NCBI GenBank assembly: GCA_023390695.1
Contig: JAEWCJ010000233.1
Location: 1-8,285, forward strand
From: Pseudomonadota bacterium
GTDB taxonomy: Bacteria; Pseudomonadota; Alphaproteobacteria; Rhizobiales; Xanthobacteraceae
Direction: 5' to 3'
Length of the DNA stretch: 8,285 bases
Shown piece by piece: positions 1 through 6,029 of this stretch. The position numbers and the translations under genes are program-made. The notes beneath the pieces are model-generated. The model had not been told where the DNA came from. It saw only the letters and a program-made list of their open reading frames with translations, and did not search any database. Each line of letters starts with the position of its first letter. Position 1 is the stretch's first letter.

Positions 1-1
1 G

Positions 2-157
2 CCTGATCCGGTTTCAGGCCGCGCGGCGATCCATCTGACGGGCGAACCGGATCGGCTCAGCGCCGTGCTCTACCGCATCTGCAAGGATACGAGCGGGTGC
101 GGGCACGCGCCATTGCGAAATGGCAACAACACAGAACAGCAGGATAGACAGAAATGA
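2..157 (+). CDS. Possible 3' end of an upstream gene, unknown product
   Basis: This frame is open from the window edge to a TGA at 155-157 that overlaps the ATG of the next gene (ATGA). It encodes about 51 residues containing AAIHLTGEPDRLSAVLYRI. Third positions are mostly G or C in the first two thirds, as expected of coding DNA here, but the tail (NGNNTEQQDRQK) looks like non-coding sequence. I recognise no family. A competing reading is a gene in the next frame that ends with TGA at 36-38 (...LIRFQAARRSI), which would leave 39-153 as spacer and promoter. The sequence upstream of the window would decide between them. Confidence 0.25.
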   Translation, partial: PDPVSGRAAIHLTGEPDRLSAVLYRICKDTSGCGHAPLRNGNNTEQQDRQK

Positions 158-1128
158 AGCGAAGAGACTTTTTGCGTCTGGCCGCCGGAGTGGCCGCTGC
201 CGGCGCAATCCCGACGAGTCTGTTTGCTGACGACTATCCGTCCCGCCCGGTTACGCTGGTGGTGCCGTTTCCGCCCGGCGGCAGCCCCGATATCCTGTCG
301 CGCCTGCTCGGACGCAAGCTGAGCGAATCTCTCGGCAAGGCGTTCGTCATCGAGAACCGGGGCGGCGCCGGCGGATCGATTGCCGCGGAGGGCGTCGCGC
401 GTGCGGCTGCCGACGGCTATACGCTGATGATGGGCCACATCGGTACTCTGGCGGTCAATGTCGGCATTTATCCGAATCTCAAATACGATCCGCTGAACAG
501 CTTTGTGCCGATCAGCATGGTGGCCTCGGTCAACAATCTGCTGGTCGTTCACCCGTCGCTCCCGATCAAGTCGGTGCAGGACCTGATCGACTATGCGCGG
601 AAGAATCCCGGCAAGCTGAACTACGCGTCGGGCGGCAAGGGCAGCGCCGCGCACATCGCCATGGCGGCCTTCGCCGATGCGTCGAAGATCGAGATGACGC
701 ACGTGCCGTAGCGCGGCACCGCGCCCGCGGTCAACGATCCGATCGCCGGCCATGTGCAGCTGACACTGACCGGTGCGACGGCGCTGCTCGAGCATGTGCG
801 CGACGGCAAGATCCGCGCGCTGGGGGTGGCCGGTCCGAAACGGCTTGCGTCGCAGCCGGACATCCCGGCCATCGCCGAAACGCTGCCGGGCTTCGAGGCC
901 AACCAGTGGTACGGCGTCGTCGCGCCTGCCGGCGTGCCGGCCGGGATCGTCAACCGGCTGAATGCGGAAATTCACACCGCGATGAAATCGCCGGAAGTGT
1001 TGGAGGTGCTGAAGCGCGACGGTGCGGATGTCTGGGTCACGAACTCGGCGGAATTCAAGGACCACATCGGCAAGGAGATCGCGCGCTGGGGCGACCTCAT
1101 CCGGCGTGCCAATATTCAGGTGAATTGA
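154..1128 (+). pseudogene. Bug/TctC-type solute-binding protein, interrupted by an in-frame amber stop
   Basis: This is a periplasmic tripartite-tricarboxylate-transporter receptor (Bug family). The frame runs from ATG 154 (AGGA at 141-144, 9 nt upstream) to TGA at 1128 and would encode about 324 residues, the normal family length. One TAG at 709-711 (codon 186) breaks it. Before the stop are the family blocks YPSRPVTLVVPFPPGG, ENRGGAGGSIAAEGVARAAADGYTL and the central KNPGKLNYASGGKGSAAH. After it, in the same frame, come RGTAPAVND, the VAGPKRLASQPDIPAIAE block and the C-terminal helices. Homologues usually read PYRGTAPA here, so the TAG most simply replaces a Tyr codon by a single base change. 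The N-terminus KRRDFLRLAAG resembles a twin-arginine signal, with probable cleavage near residue 25. The 185-residue product would lack the second lobe and should not bind ligand. A sequencing error is the main alternative. Confidence 0.85.
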
Positions 1129-1181
1129 AGGGCGGACAACGCGCCGCGCCTGGCGTGCAAGCAGTTGCCGGCCTGATCGAG

Positions 1182-1212
1182 AGCGGCGCAGCATGGGCTG
1201 CGCTGCTTTTTT
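1182..1212 (+). terminator. Rho-independent terminator after the broken receptor gene
   Basis: An 11-bp stem (1182-1192 with 1197-1207, one G-T wobble at 1185/1204) closes a four-base loop ATGG. The core arms GCGCAGC/GCTGCGC are perfect. A run of six T follows at 1207-1212. It lies 54 bases after the receptor's stop codon and upstream of the next promoter, so it separates the receptor transcript from the LysR gene. Confidence 0.85.
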
Positions 1213-1237
1213 GCGTTTGGGACCCGAGCGAGCCGGA

Positions 1238-1264
1238 TTGACTTTGCGTCCGCAGTCTTATGAT
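1238..1264 (+). promoter_or_regulatory. Candidate sigma-70 promoter for the LysR gene
   Basis: TTGACT (1238-1243) and TATGAT (1259-1264) each match the consensus hexamers at five of six positions. The 15-bp spacer is shorter than the usual 16-18. It sits directly after the terminator and just before the LysR gene. Transcription would begin near 1271, which argues against the upstream in-frame TTG at 1264 as the start codon. Confidence 0.5.
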
Positions 1265-1284
1265 TGGCGTCCTGCGGCCTAGGC

Positions 1285-2202
1285 ATGGAGACGCTCTTGG
1301 AAATCAAAGAACTGCGAAGCTTCTGCATGGTGGCGAAACTGGGCAGCTTCTCGCTGGCCTCGGAAGCTTTGGGTCTTGGGCAACCGGCGGTGACCAAGCA
1401 CGTCAAGCGCCTGGAGGCGGAAATCGGCCGCGAATTGTTTTCGCGCGATACGCGGCCGCTGCAACTCACCGCCGCCGGCAGCAACCTGTTCCGGATGGCA
1501 GAGCCGCTGGTGGAGGGGCTGGAGAATCTCAGCAATCCCGCGCCGCTCGCCGCCAGTCCGCCCGTCATCATTGCCGTTCCGCATGGCTTTATCGGCTATG
1601 TGCTGCCGGAAGCGGTGCGCGACCTGCGGGCGGCGCATCCATCCGCGCGCGTGCGCATCCGCTCGGTCACCAAGGAAGAGGCGTTCGAACTGGTGCAGTC
1701 GGGTGCCGTCGACTTCGCCATTGCGCCCGACATGGTCGGATCGCGCCGATTCGATTTTACGCCGCTGTTTCCGTCCGAGCGCATCCTGATCACGCCGAAG
1801 GATCATCCCTTCGTCTCGAATCCGCCGCGCTCGCTGAAGGACGTGGCGCAGTATCCGCTCATTTTGCCGCGCTTCCAGACGCAGACCCGCGCGCTGCTGG
1901 AAAGCGAGTTCCGGCGTCTCGGCGTCGCCTATGACATTGTCGTCGAGCTCGACAGCATGGATCTGCTGGAGCGCTATGTCGAACTCGGCCTCGGCCTTGC
2001 CGTCGGCTTGCGCGGCGCCGCCACCACGGAAGCGCGCATCCCATTGGGCATTGTCAGTCTCGACCGTTTTCTGCCGTCGGAAATCGTCGGGGTGGTGCGC
2101 AATCGCACGCGGCCGCTCTCGGATTCTGCAGAAGCGTTGATCGCGCGGCTGAAGGCGGCGGCGACCGTGCCTTCAAATGGGACATATTCGCCTAGAAAAT
2201 AA
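1285..2202 (+). CDS. LysR-family transcriptional regulator (probable regulator of the amidase cassette)
   Basis: This is a cytoplasmic DNA-binding regulator of about 305 residues, normal for the family. The N-terminal winged helix-turn-helix covers roughly residues 6-65; its core reads SLASEALGLGQPAVTKHVKRLEAEIG, followed by LFSRDTRPLQLTAAG. The effector-binding domain (about residues 88-295) starts at VIIAVPHGFIGYVLPEAVRDL and includes the GAVDFAIAP block. ATG 1285 was chosen because it lies downstream of the promoter and gives the usual short N-terminus. TTG 1297 is a real alternative: GGAG at 1287-1290 is 6 nt before it, whereas ATG 1285 has no well-spaced Shine-Dalgarno. It is co-directional with, and 131 bases ahead of, the amidase gene. 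This suggests it senses the cassette's substrate, although LysR genes are more often divergent from their targets. The last codons drift into the AT-rich island. Confidence 0.93.
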   Translation: METLLEIKELRSFCMVAKLGSFSLASEALGLGQPAVTKHVKRLEAEIGRELFSRDTRPLQLTAAGSNLFRMAEPLVEGLENLSNPAPLAASPPVIIAVPHGFIGYVLPEAVRDLRAAHPSARVRIRSVTKEEAFELVQSGAVDFAIAPDMVGSRRFDFTPLFPSERILITPKDHPFVSNPPRSLKDVAQYPLILPRFQTQTRALLESEFRRLGVAYDIVVELDSMDLLERYVELGLGLAVGLRGAATTEARIPLGIVSLDRFLPSEIVGVVRNRTRPLSDSAEALIARLKAAATVPSNGTYSPRK

Positions 2203-2272
2203 TCATTAAAAACAACGATATAAACATAGATATAGGAATACACATTGACATAAAATTCTGATTTGGAATAAT
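2200..2272 (+). promoter_or_regulatory. AT-rich promoter island with a near-consensus sigma-70 promoter ahead of the amidase
   Basis: By my count only 16 of the 70 bases at 2201-2270 are G or C, in otherwise GC-rich DNA. Inside lies TTGACA (2245-2250, perfect -35), a 16-bp spacer and AATAAT (2267-2272, five of six for -10). Transcription should start near 2279. The island also holds the palindrome TAATCATTA (2200-2208, overlapping the LysR stop) and two GATATA copies 12 bp apart (2217-2222 and 2229-2234), possible regulator contacts. An AT-rich-DNA-binding silencer such as a MucR/H-NS-type protein is another candidate ligand (inference). Confidence 0.65.
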
Positions 2273-2307
2273 GGTCTCTGCGCACCAATTCTGCTGCGCG
2301 ACCGATC

Positions 2308-2329
2308 GTCAGTGGGCCAATTGTCAGTG
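2308..2329 (+). repeat. Short direct repeat GTCAGTG in the amidase 5' leader
   Basis: The seven-base word GTCAGTG occurs at 2308-2314 and again at 2323-2329, spaced 15 bp, immediately before the amidase ATG at 2334. It lies in the predicted 5' untranslated leader. This may be chance or a small operator; I see no further support. Confidence 0.3.
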
Positions 2330-2333
2330 CACC

Positions 2334-3758
2334 ATGGGTGAGTTGACCGACCTGCCGCTGATTGCGGCGTCCGAGTTGCTGCGAGCGCGGAAGCTGTCGC
2401 CGGTCGAATATCTGTCGGCCTGCCTGGCGCGCATCGACCGTTACGATGGTGCGCTCAACGCCTTCATCGACGTGGATCGCGATGGCGCGCTCGCCGCGGC
2501 GCGCGCGGCCGAGCGTGAGATCGCGCAGGGAGAATGGCGCGGCGCGCTGCACGGGATCCCGGTCGCGCTGAAAGATATCTTCGATGTCGCGGGACAGCGC
2601 ACTTCGGTGCATTCCAGGGTCCGCATGGATCATGTCGCGGAGCGCGACAGCTTTATCGTCACGCGTCTGCGCGAGGCCGGTGCCGTGCTCATCGGCAAGA
2701 CGGCGCTGCATGAATTCGCCACCGGCGGGCCGTCCTTCGATCTGCCCTGGCCGCCTGCGCGCAATCCTTGGAATCGCAAATGTCATCCCGGCGGTTCCTC
2801 GAGCGGCTCGGGCGTTGCCGTCGCGGCCGGTTTCGTGCCGGTGGCGCTGGGCACCGATACCGGCGGCTCGGTGCGCAATCCGGCGACCGCCTGTGGCATT
2901 GCCGGCATGAAGCCGACCTATGGCGCGATCAGCCGCAGTGGCGCTTTCCCGCTGTCGTTCTCGCTCGATCATGTCGGCCCGCTGACCCGCGGCACCGAGG
3001 ATAATGCGATCGTTCTGGAAGCGTTGCTGGCGCACGATCCGGATGATCCGAGCAGCGTTGTCCATCCGTCGCCCGATCTGCGCGCCGAGTTGCATGCGGG
3101 CCTGAAGGGCTTGCGGCTCGGAATCTTGGAGGAATTCGGCGCGGCGGCGCAGCCGGAGATCCGCGCCGCGTTCGAACAAGGCCTGCGGGTCTTCGAAAGC
3201 CTCGGCGCCGAACTGGTGCCGCTGAAACTGTCGCCGCTCGACAGCTATGTCGGCTGCGGCCGCCTGATCCTGCAGGCCGAAGGCTATGCGGTGCATGCGC
3301 ATTGGCTGAAGGAGCGCATCGCCGATTACGGCGCGCGCGGCCGCACCCGGCTCTTGCCCGGCGCCTTCCTCAGCGCCTCCGACTATATCCGCGCGCAGCA
3401 GATGCGCCCGCGGCTGGCGCGCGAATTCGCCGCCGCGATGGCGACGGTCGATGCCGCCCTGTGCGTGTCGAGCCACGAATTGCCCTGCGCCATTGACGAT
3501 GAAGCCGAGGTCGACCGCACCTATGACCGGCAGGCGCGCACGCCGTTCAATCTGACCGGCACGCCCGCCCTGTCGATCCCGACGGGCTTTTCGCAGAGCG
3601 GGCTGCCGATCGGTCTGCAGGTACTCGGCGCGGCCTTTGCGGAGCGGCGCATCTATCGCGTCGCGCAGGCCTACGAGGCGGCGACCGACTGGCACCTGCG
3701 CCGTCCGGATCTCGACGCCGCCCTCGCGGCCGCGCAGGCCGAGCAACCATCAACCTAG
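2334..3758 (+). CDS. Amidase-signature family hydrolase (AtzE/GatA-like)
   Basis: This is a cytoplasmic hydrolase of C-N amide bonds, 474 residues, typical of the family. The Ser-cisSer-Lys machinery is complete: Lys80 in GIPVALKDIF, Ser155 in HPGGSSSGSG and Ser179 in GTDTGGSVR. The spacings of 75 and 24 residues match the catalytic triad of fatty acid amide hydrolase. The C-terminal half has the usual TPFNLTGTPALSIPTGF and GLPIGLQVLG blocks. An in-frame ATG at 2271 would add 21 Cys-rich residues, but it overlaps the predicted -10 element, so it should lie upstream of the mRNA start. MGELTDLPLIAASELL at 2334 is the usual family N-terminus, though no clear Shine-Dalgarno precedes it. The deacetylase-like gene follows 19 bases after the stop. 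The substrate cannot be read from the sequence; a small amide, biuret-like or ureide compound fits the neighbours. The GatA role in tRNA amidation is unlikely because gatB and gatC are not adjacent. Confidence 0.93.
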   Translation: MGELTDLPLIAASELLRARKLSPVEYLSACLARIDRYDGALNAFIDVDRDGALAAARAAEREIAQGEWRGALHGIPVALKDIFDVAGQRTSVHSRVRMDHVAERDSFIVTRLREAGAVLIGKTALHEFATGGPSFDLPWPPARNPWNRKCHPGGSSSGSGVAVAAGFVPVALGTDTGGSVRNPATACGIAGMKPTYGAISRSGAFPLSFSLDHVGPLTRGTEDNAIVLEALLAHDPDDPSSVVHPSPDLRAELHAGLKGLRLGILEEFGAAAQPEIRAAFEQGLRVFESLGAELVPLKLSPLDSYVGCGRLILQAEGYAVHAHWLKERIADYGARGRTRLLPGAFLSASDYIRAQQMRPRLAREFAAAMATVDAALCVSSHELPCAIDDEAEVDRTYDRQARTPFNLTGTPALSIPTGFSQSGLPIGLQVLGAAFAERRIYRVAQAYEAATDWHLRRPDLDAALAAAQAEQPST

Positions 3759-3777
3759 TAAGGAAGAATATCGAGAG

Positions 3778-4659
3778 ATGCATCCCCGCGATCGCTTCGA
3801 CTATTCGTCACCGTTCCGGCGGCCGCCGTTGAAGACCGACGATGGCACGCGCCTGATCATCTGGCCGGTGGTCAACATCGAGGAATGGGAAATCGAGCGG
3901 CCGATGCCGCGCCACGCCTCGCCGCCGCCCGGCGGCGTCACCGGCGCGGTGCCGGACATGCCGAACTGGACCTGGCACGAATACGGCATGCGCGTCGGCT
4001 TCTGGCGCCTGCTCGATGCGTTCGAGAAGCGCGCTATCAAGCCGACGCTGTCGATCAACGCCAAGGTCTGCGACACCTGTCCGGAGGTCGCCGGCGCCGC
4101 CCGCGATGCGGCCTGGGAATTCATGGCGCATTGCTATGTGCAGATGTCGATCCACAAGGTCGAGGATCAGCCGGCGATGATCCGCCAGTCGCTGGAGCGG
4201 CTGGAAAGCTTTCTCGGCTATCGCCCGCGCGGCTGGCTCGGACCGGGGCGCACGCAGACCTTCGAGACGCTGGATCATGTCGCCGCCGCCGGCTTCGACT
4301 GGTTCGGCGACTGGATCCTTGACGATCAGCCGTTCTGGGTGAAGACGGCGACGCGTCCGCTGGTATCGATTCCCTACACGGTCGAGATCAACGACATCAC
4401 CATCATGGTTAGCGGCCAGCATGAATCCGATGCGATGCTGAAGCGTGCCCGCGACGCCTTCGAGCGTCTCTATGCCGAAAGCGAGCAATCGGTGCGCGTC
4501 ATGGCCTTCGGCGTTCATCCCTACGTGTCCGGTGCGGCACATCGCATTCGCTATTTCGAGGAAATGCTCGACTTCTTTGCCCGCCAACCAGGCGTCTCGT
4601 TCTGGACGGGCGACCAAATCAACGACTGGTTCGTCGCACAGCTGCCGCACGGCAAGTGA
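3778..4659 (+). CDS. Polysaccharide-deacetylase (NodB/PuuE-like) family hydrolase
   Basis: This 293-residue protein has no signal peptide, so it is probably cytoplasmic. The NodB-type metal-hydrolase fold is recognised from VNIEEW (residues 32-37, at the position of the catalytic Asp motif), MPNWTWHEYGMRVGFWRL (61-78), EFMAHCYVQMSIH (114-126, with likely metal ligands His118 and perhaps His126), RGWLGPGRTQT (about 160-170), DDQPFW, PLVSIPYTVEIND and a late AVHPY-like block, GVHPYVSG. Classical chitooligosaccharide deacetylases have TFDD and HxxxH at the first two sites. The divergence resembles allantoinase PuuE-like members that open cyclic amides. ATG 3778 was preferred over starts inside the amidase; AAGGA at 3760-3764 is 13 nt upstream, rather far. 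It is 19 bases from the amidase and 43 from the receptor gene, so probably in the same operon. The reaction is not known: N-deacylation or cyclic amide opening are both possible. Confidence 0.85.
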   Translation: MHPRDRFDYSSPFRRPPLKTDDGTRLIIWPVVNIEEWEIERPMPRHASPPPGGVTGAVPDMPNWTWHEYGMRVGFWRLLDAFEKRAIKPTLSINAKVCDTCPEVAGAARDAAWEFMAHCYVQMSIHKVEDQPAMIRQSLERLESFLGYRPRGWLGPGRTQTFETLDHVAAAGFDWFGDWILDDQPFWVKTATRPLVSIPYTVEINDITIMVSGQHESDAMLKRARDAFERLYAESEQSVRVMAFGVHPYVSGAAHRIRYFEEMLDFFARQPGVSFWTGDQINDWFVAQLPHGK

Positions 4660-4686
4660 GTGCGGGCTGGTGACAAGACTTAACTG

Positions 4687-4705
4687 AAAAGGAGTAAGTG
4701 ACTTG
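4687..4705 (+). promoter_or_regulatory. Strong Shine-Dalgarno deciding a TTG start
   Basis: AAAAGGAG at 4687-4694 lies 8 nt before TTG at 4703-4705. No in-frame ATG or GTG gives a full signal peptide here, so the receptor gene most likely starts with TTG despite its otherwise ideal ribosome-binding site. Confidence 0.8.
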
Positions 4706-5695
4706 AAACGCGGTAAGCAAAGTTCGGTCCGGCTGGGACTGGCCGTCTTCGCCGGCTTGTTCGCATTCTCTGTGCCGGCGGCTCAGGCGCAGAATTATCC
4801 GAGCCGTCCGATCACGCTGGTATCGCCGTTCCCGGCGGGCAGTGCGACCGACACGGTCGCCCGCCTGCTCGGCGAGAAGATGTCGGCGCGGCTGGGGCAG
4901 CCGATCGTCGTGGAAAACGTCGGCGGCGCCGGCGGCACGATCGCGGCGACGCGCGTCTCCCGCGCGGCGGCAGACGGCTACACATTGATGATCCACACCA
5001 CGATCGCGCTGTCGGCCGCCCTCTACAAGAATCTGACCTACGACACCGGCACGGCGTTTGAGACCATCGGCCTGATCAACACCGGACCGTATGTCTTTGC
5101 CACGCGGCCCGCCTATCCGGCCAAGGACGCGAAGGAGCTGTTCGCCAATCTCAAGGCGGAAGGCAACAAGATCGCGTTCTTCAATGCCGGCCCGGGCACC
5201 GGCTCGCATCTGTGTGCGGTCATGCTTGCGCAATCGCTGGGGATCCAGCCGAACCTCGTGCCTTACAAGAGCACGAGCCTGGCGCTGCAGGACGTGATCG
5301 CCGGTCACGTCGATATCCTGTGCGACCAGACCACCAATGCCTTCCCGCAACTGGGCTCGAAGACGATCAAGGCCTACGCGATCACCTCGCCGAAGCGGAG
5401 CACGCATTTCCCCGATATTCCGACCACCGCAGAGCTGGGCCTGCCGGATGTGGACGTCGAGGTCTGGCACGGTCTCTACGCGCCGAAGGGAGTGCCGAAC
5501 GACATCCTCGACAAGGTCAACGACGCGCTGCGGACTGCACTTGAGAACGGCGACGTGCAGAAGAAGCTGCAGGATATGGGCACCGAACTGTTCCCGGCCG
5601 AGCAGCGCAGCCGCGCGGCGCATGCCAAGAAGCTGGCGGACGATCTGGTCAAGCTGCGCAACGTGGTCGAGAAGGCGAAGATTCAGCTCAACTGA
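4703..5695 (+). CDS. Bug/TctC-type tripartite tricarboxylate transporter substrate-binding protein
   Basis: This periplasmic receptor captures a small solute, often a carboxylate or amide, for a TctA/TctB membrane transporter. It has 330 residues, full family length. A Sec-type signal peptide spans residues 1-29 (basic KRGKQSSVR, hydrophobic LGLAVFAGLFAFSVPA, cleavage at AQA/QN). The mature protein opens with NYPSRPITLVSPFPAGSATD, then ENVGGAGGTIAATRVSRAAADGYTL, FNAGPGTGSH, PYKSTSLALQDVIAGHVDIL, the SPKRSTHFPDIPTTAELG block and a C-terminal helix ending KIQLN. It sits 43 bases after the deacetylase-like gene in the same orientation. It is intact, unlike the receptor at 154-1128, and too different from it to be a recent copy. 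No tctA/tctB genes are in the window, so it must use a transporter encoded elsewhere or act as a sensor ligand receptor. The ligand is unknown, and context suggests the hydrolases' substrate. Confidence 0.93.
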   Translation: MKRGKQSSVRLGLAVFAGLFAFSVPAAQAQNYPSRPITLVSPFPAGSATDTVARLLGEKMSARLGQPIVVENVGGAGGTIAATRVSRAAADGYTLMIHTTIALSAALYKNLTYDTGTAFETIGLINTGPYVFATRPAYPAKDAKELFANLKAEGNKIAFFNAGPGTGSHLCAVMLAQSLGIQPNLVPYKSTSLALQDVIAGHVDILCDQTTNAFPQLGSKTIKAYAITSPKRSTHFPDIPTTAELGLPDVDVEVWHGLYAPKGVPNDILDKVNDALRTALENGDVQKKLQDMGTELFPAEQRSRAAHAKKLADDLVKLRNVVEKAKIQLN

Positions 5696-5717
5696 TCTGA
5701 CTGCGGTTCCAACAAAC

Positions 5718-5748
5718 AGCCACACGGTGATAGCCTCACCGTGTGGCT
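5718..5748 (+). terminator. Perfect 12-bp hairpin after the receptor gene (terminator or processing site)
   Basis: GCCACACGGTGA (5719-5730) and TCACCGTGTGGC (5736-5747) are exact inverted complements around a five-base loop TAGCC, and A5718/T5748 add one more pair. Only TTCTCC follows rather than a T run, so intrinsic termination may be partial. It begins 22 bases after the receptor stop and ends 8 bases before the Shine-Dalgarno of the small gene at 5767. It could equally be an mRNA 3'-end stabiliser that sets the expression ratio of the two genes. Confidence 0.6.
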
Positions 5749-5766
5749 TCTCCGTCAGGATATCCG

Positions 5767-5949
5767 ATGCCGATGAAAGAAGACGTGCGCCAAACGCTTG
5801 ACCGGCTGGGCATCAGAGTGCCCGAAGCGGACCTCCCGTTCCTGCAGCGGGCCCGGGACCGGCAGTTGCAGCTTCTGAACGAATGGGCTTCGCTCGTGCC
5901 GCCGGATACGGAGCCTGCCCTGGTGCTGAAAGTCGAAGCGCCCCGCTGA
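5767..5949 (+). CDS. Small AtzG/GatC-like putative amidase partner protein (60 aa)
   Basis: A 60-residue acidic/basic helical protein with no signal peptide. ATG 5767 has AGGA at 5757-5760, 6 nt upstream, and is preferred over GTG 5743 inside the hairpin; ATG 5773 is a weaker alternative. The sequence is a short N-terminal helix (EDVRQTLDRLGIRVPEADLP), a long amphipathic helix (FLQRARDRQLQLLNEW) and a Pro-rich tail with PPDTEPALVLKVE (45-57). This layout, LG-[IL]..P near the start and an EPA-x-V-[FL] tail, resembles the DUF4089/AtzG proteins that pair with the amidase AtzE, which in turn resemble GatC wrapping around GatA. Pairing with the amidase at 2334-3758 is therefore proposed, although three other elements (deacetylase, receptor, hairpin) lie between. 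Recognition is from memory of the family pattern, so the functional call is moderate. That it is a real gene is well supported by its codon bias and Shine-Dalgarno. Confidence 0.6.
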   Translation: MPMKEDVRQTLDRLGIRVPEADLPFLQRARDRQLQLLNEWASLVPPDTEPALVLKVEAPR

Positions 5950-6029
5950 CTGTCGGCCCGTTTGAATGCCGATCGTCGGCGAGATGCGCCTGCCCGCCGG
6001 ATATTCACTCGGCGTGAGTTTCGGTAGCG

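Noticed and set aside
709..711. Programmed amber readthrough or pyrrolysine insertion at the TAG
   Set aside because: There is no pyrrolysine machinery or downstream insertion structure in view, and a single-base change from a Tyr codon explains it more simply.
754..1128. The second half of the broken receptor as an independent gene from ATG 754
   Set aside because: It begins in the middle of a domain, has no convincing ribosome-binding site, and is in the same frame as the first half; it is the 3' remnant of one gene.
70..1194. A long minus-strand frame opposite the broken receptor
   Set aside because: It mirrors the receptor's codons, is dominated by Arg, His and Asp, and lacks family motifs. 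The plus-strand frame carries real conserved blocks on both sides of the stop.
2271..2333. A 21-residue N-terminal extension of the amidase
   Set aside because: The ATG sits in the predicted -10 element, the residues are Cys-rich and unlike the family N-terminus, and no other start codon lies in frame before 2334.
1974..3746. A 590-codon open frame on the minus strand opposite the amidase
   Set aside because: The opposite strand encodes an amidase with complete catalytic motifs. The antisense product is Arg/Gly/Ala-rich with no recognisable domain, the usual artefact of GC-rich codon bias.
4619..5725. A 368-codon minus-strand frame opposite the intact receptor
   Set aside because: It is a shadow of the receptor gene; composition is Arg/Gln/Asp-rich with no domain.
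5968..5980. GCCGA-TCG-TCGGC mini-hairpin as a terminator between the small gene and the LysR gene
   Set aside because: Only a 5-bp stem with no T run on either strand; such palindromes arise often in GC-rich DNA.
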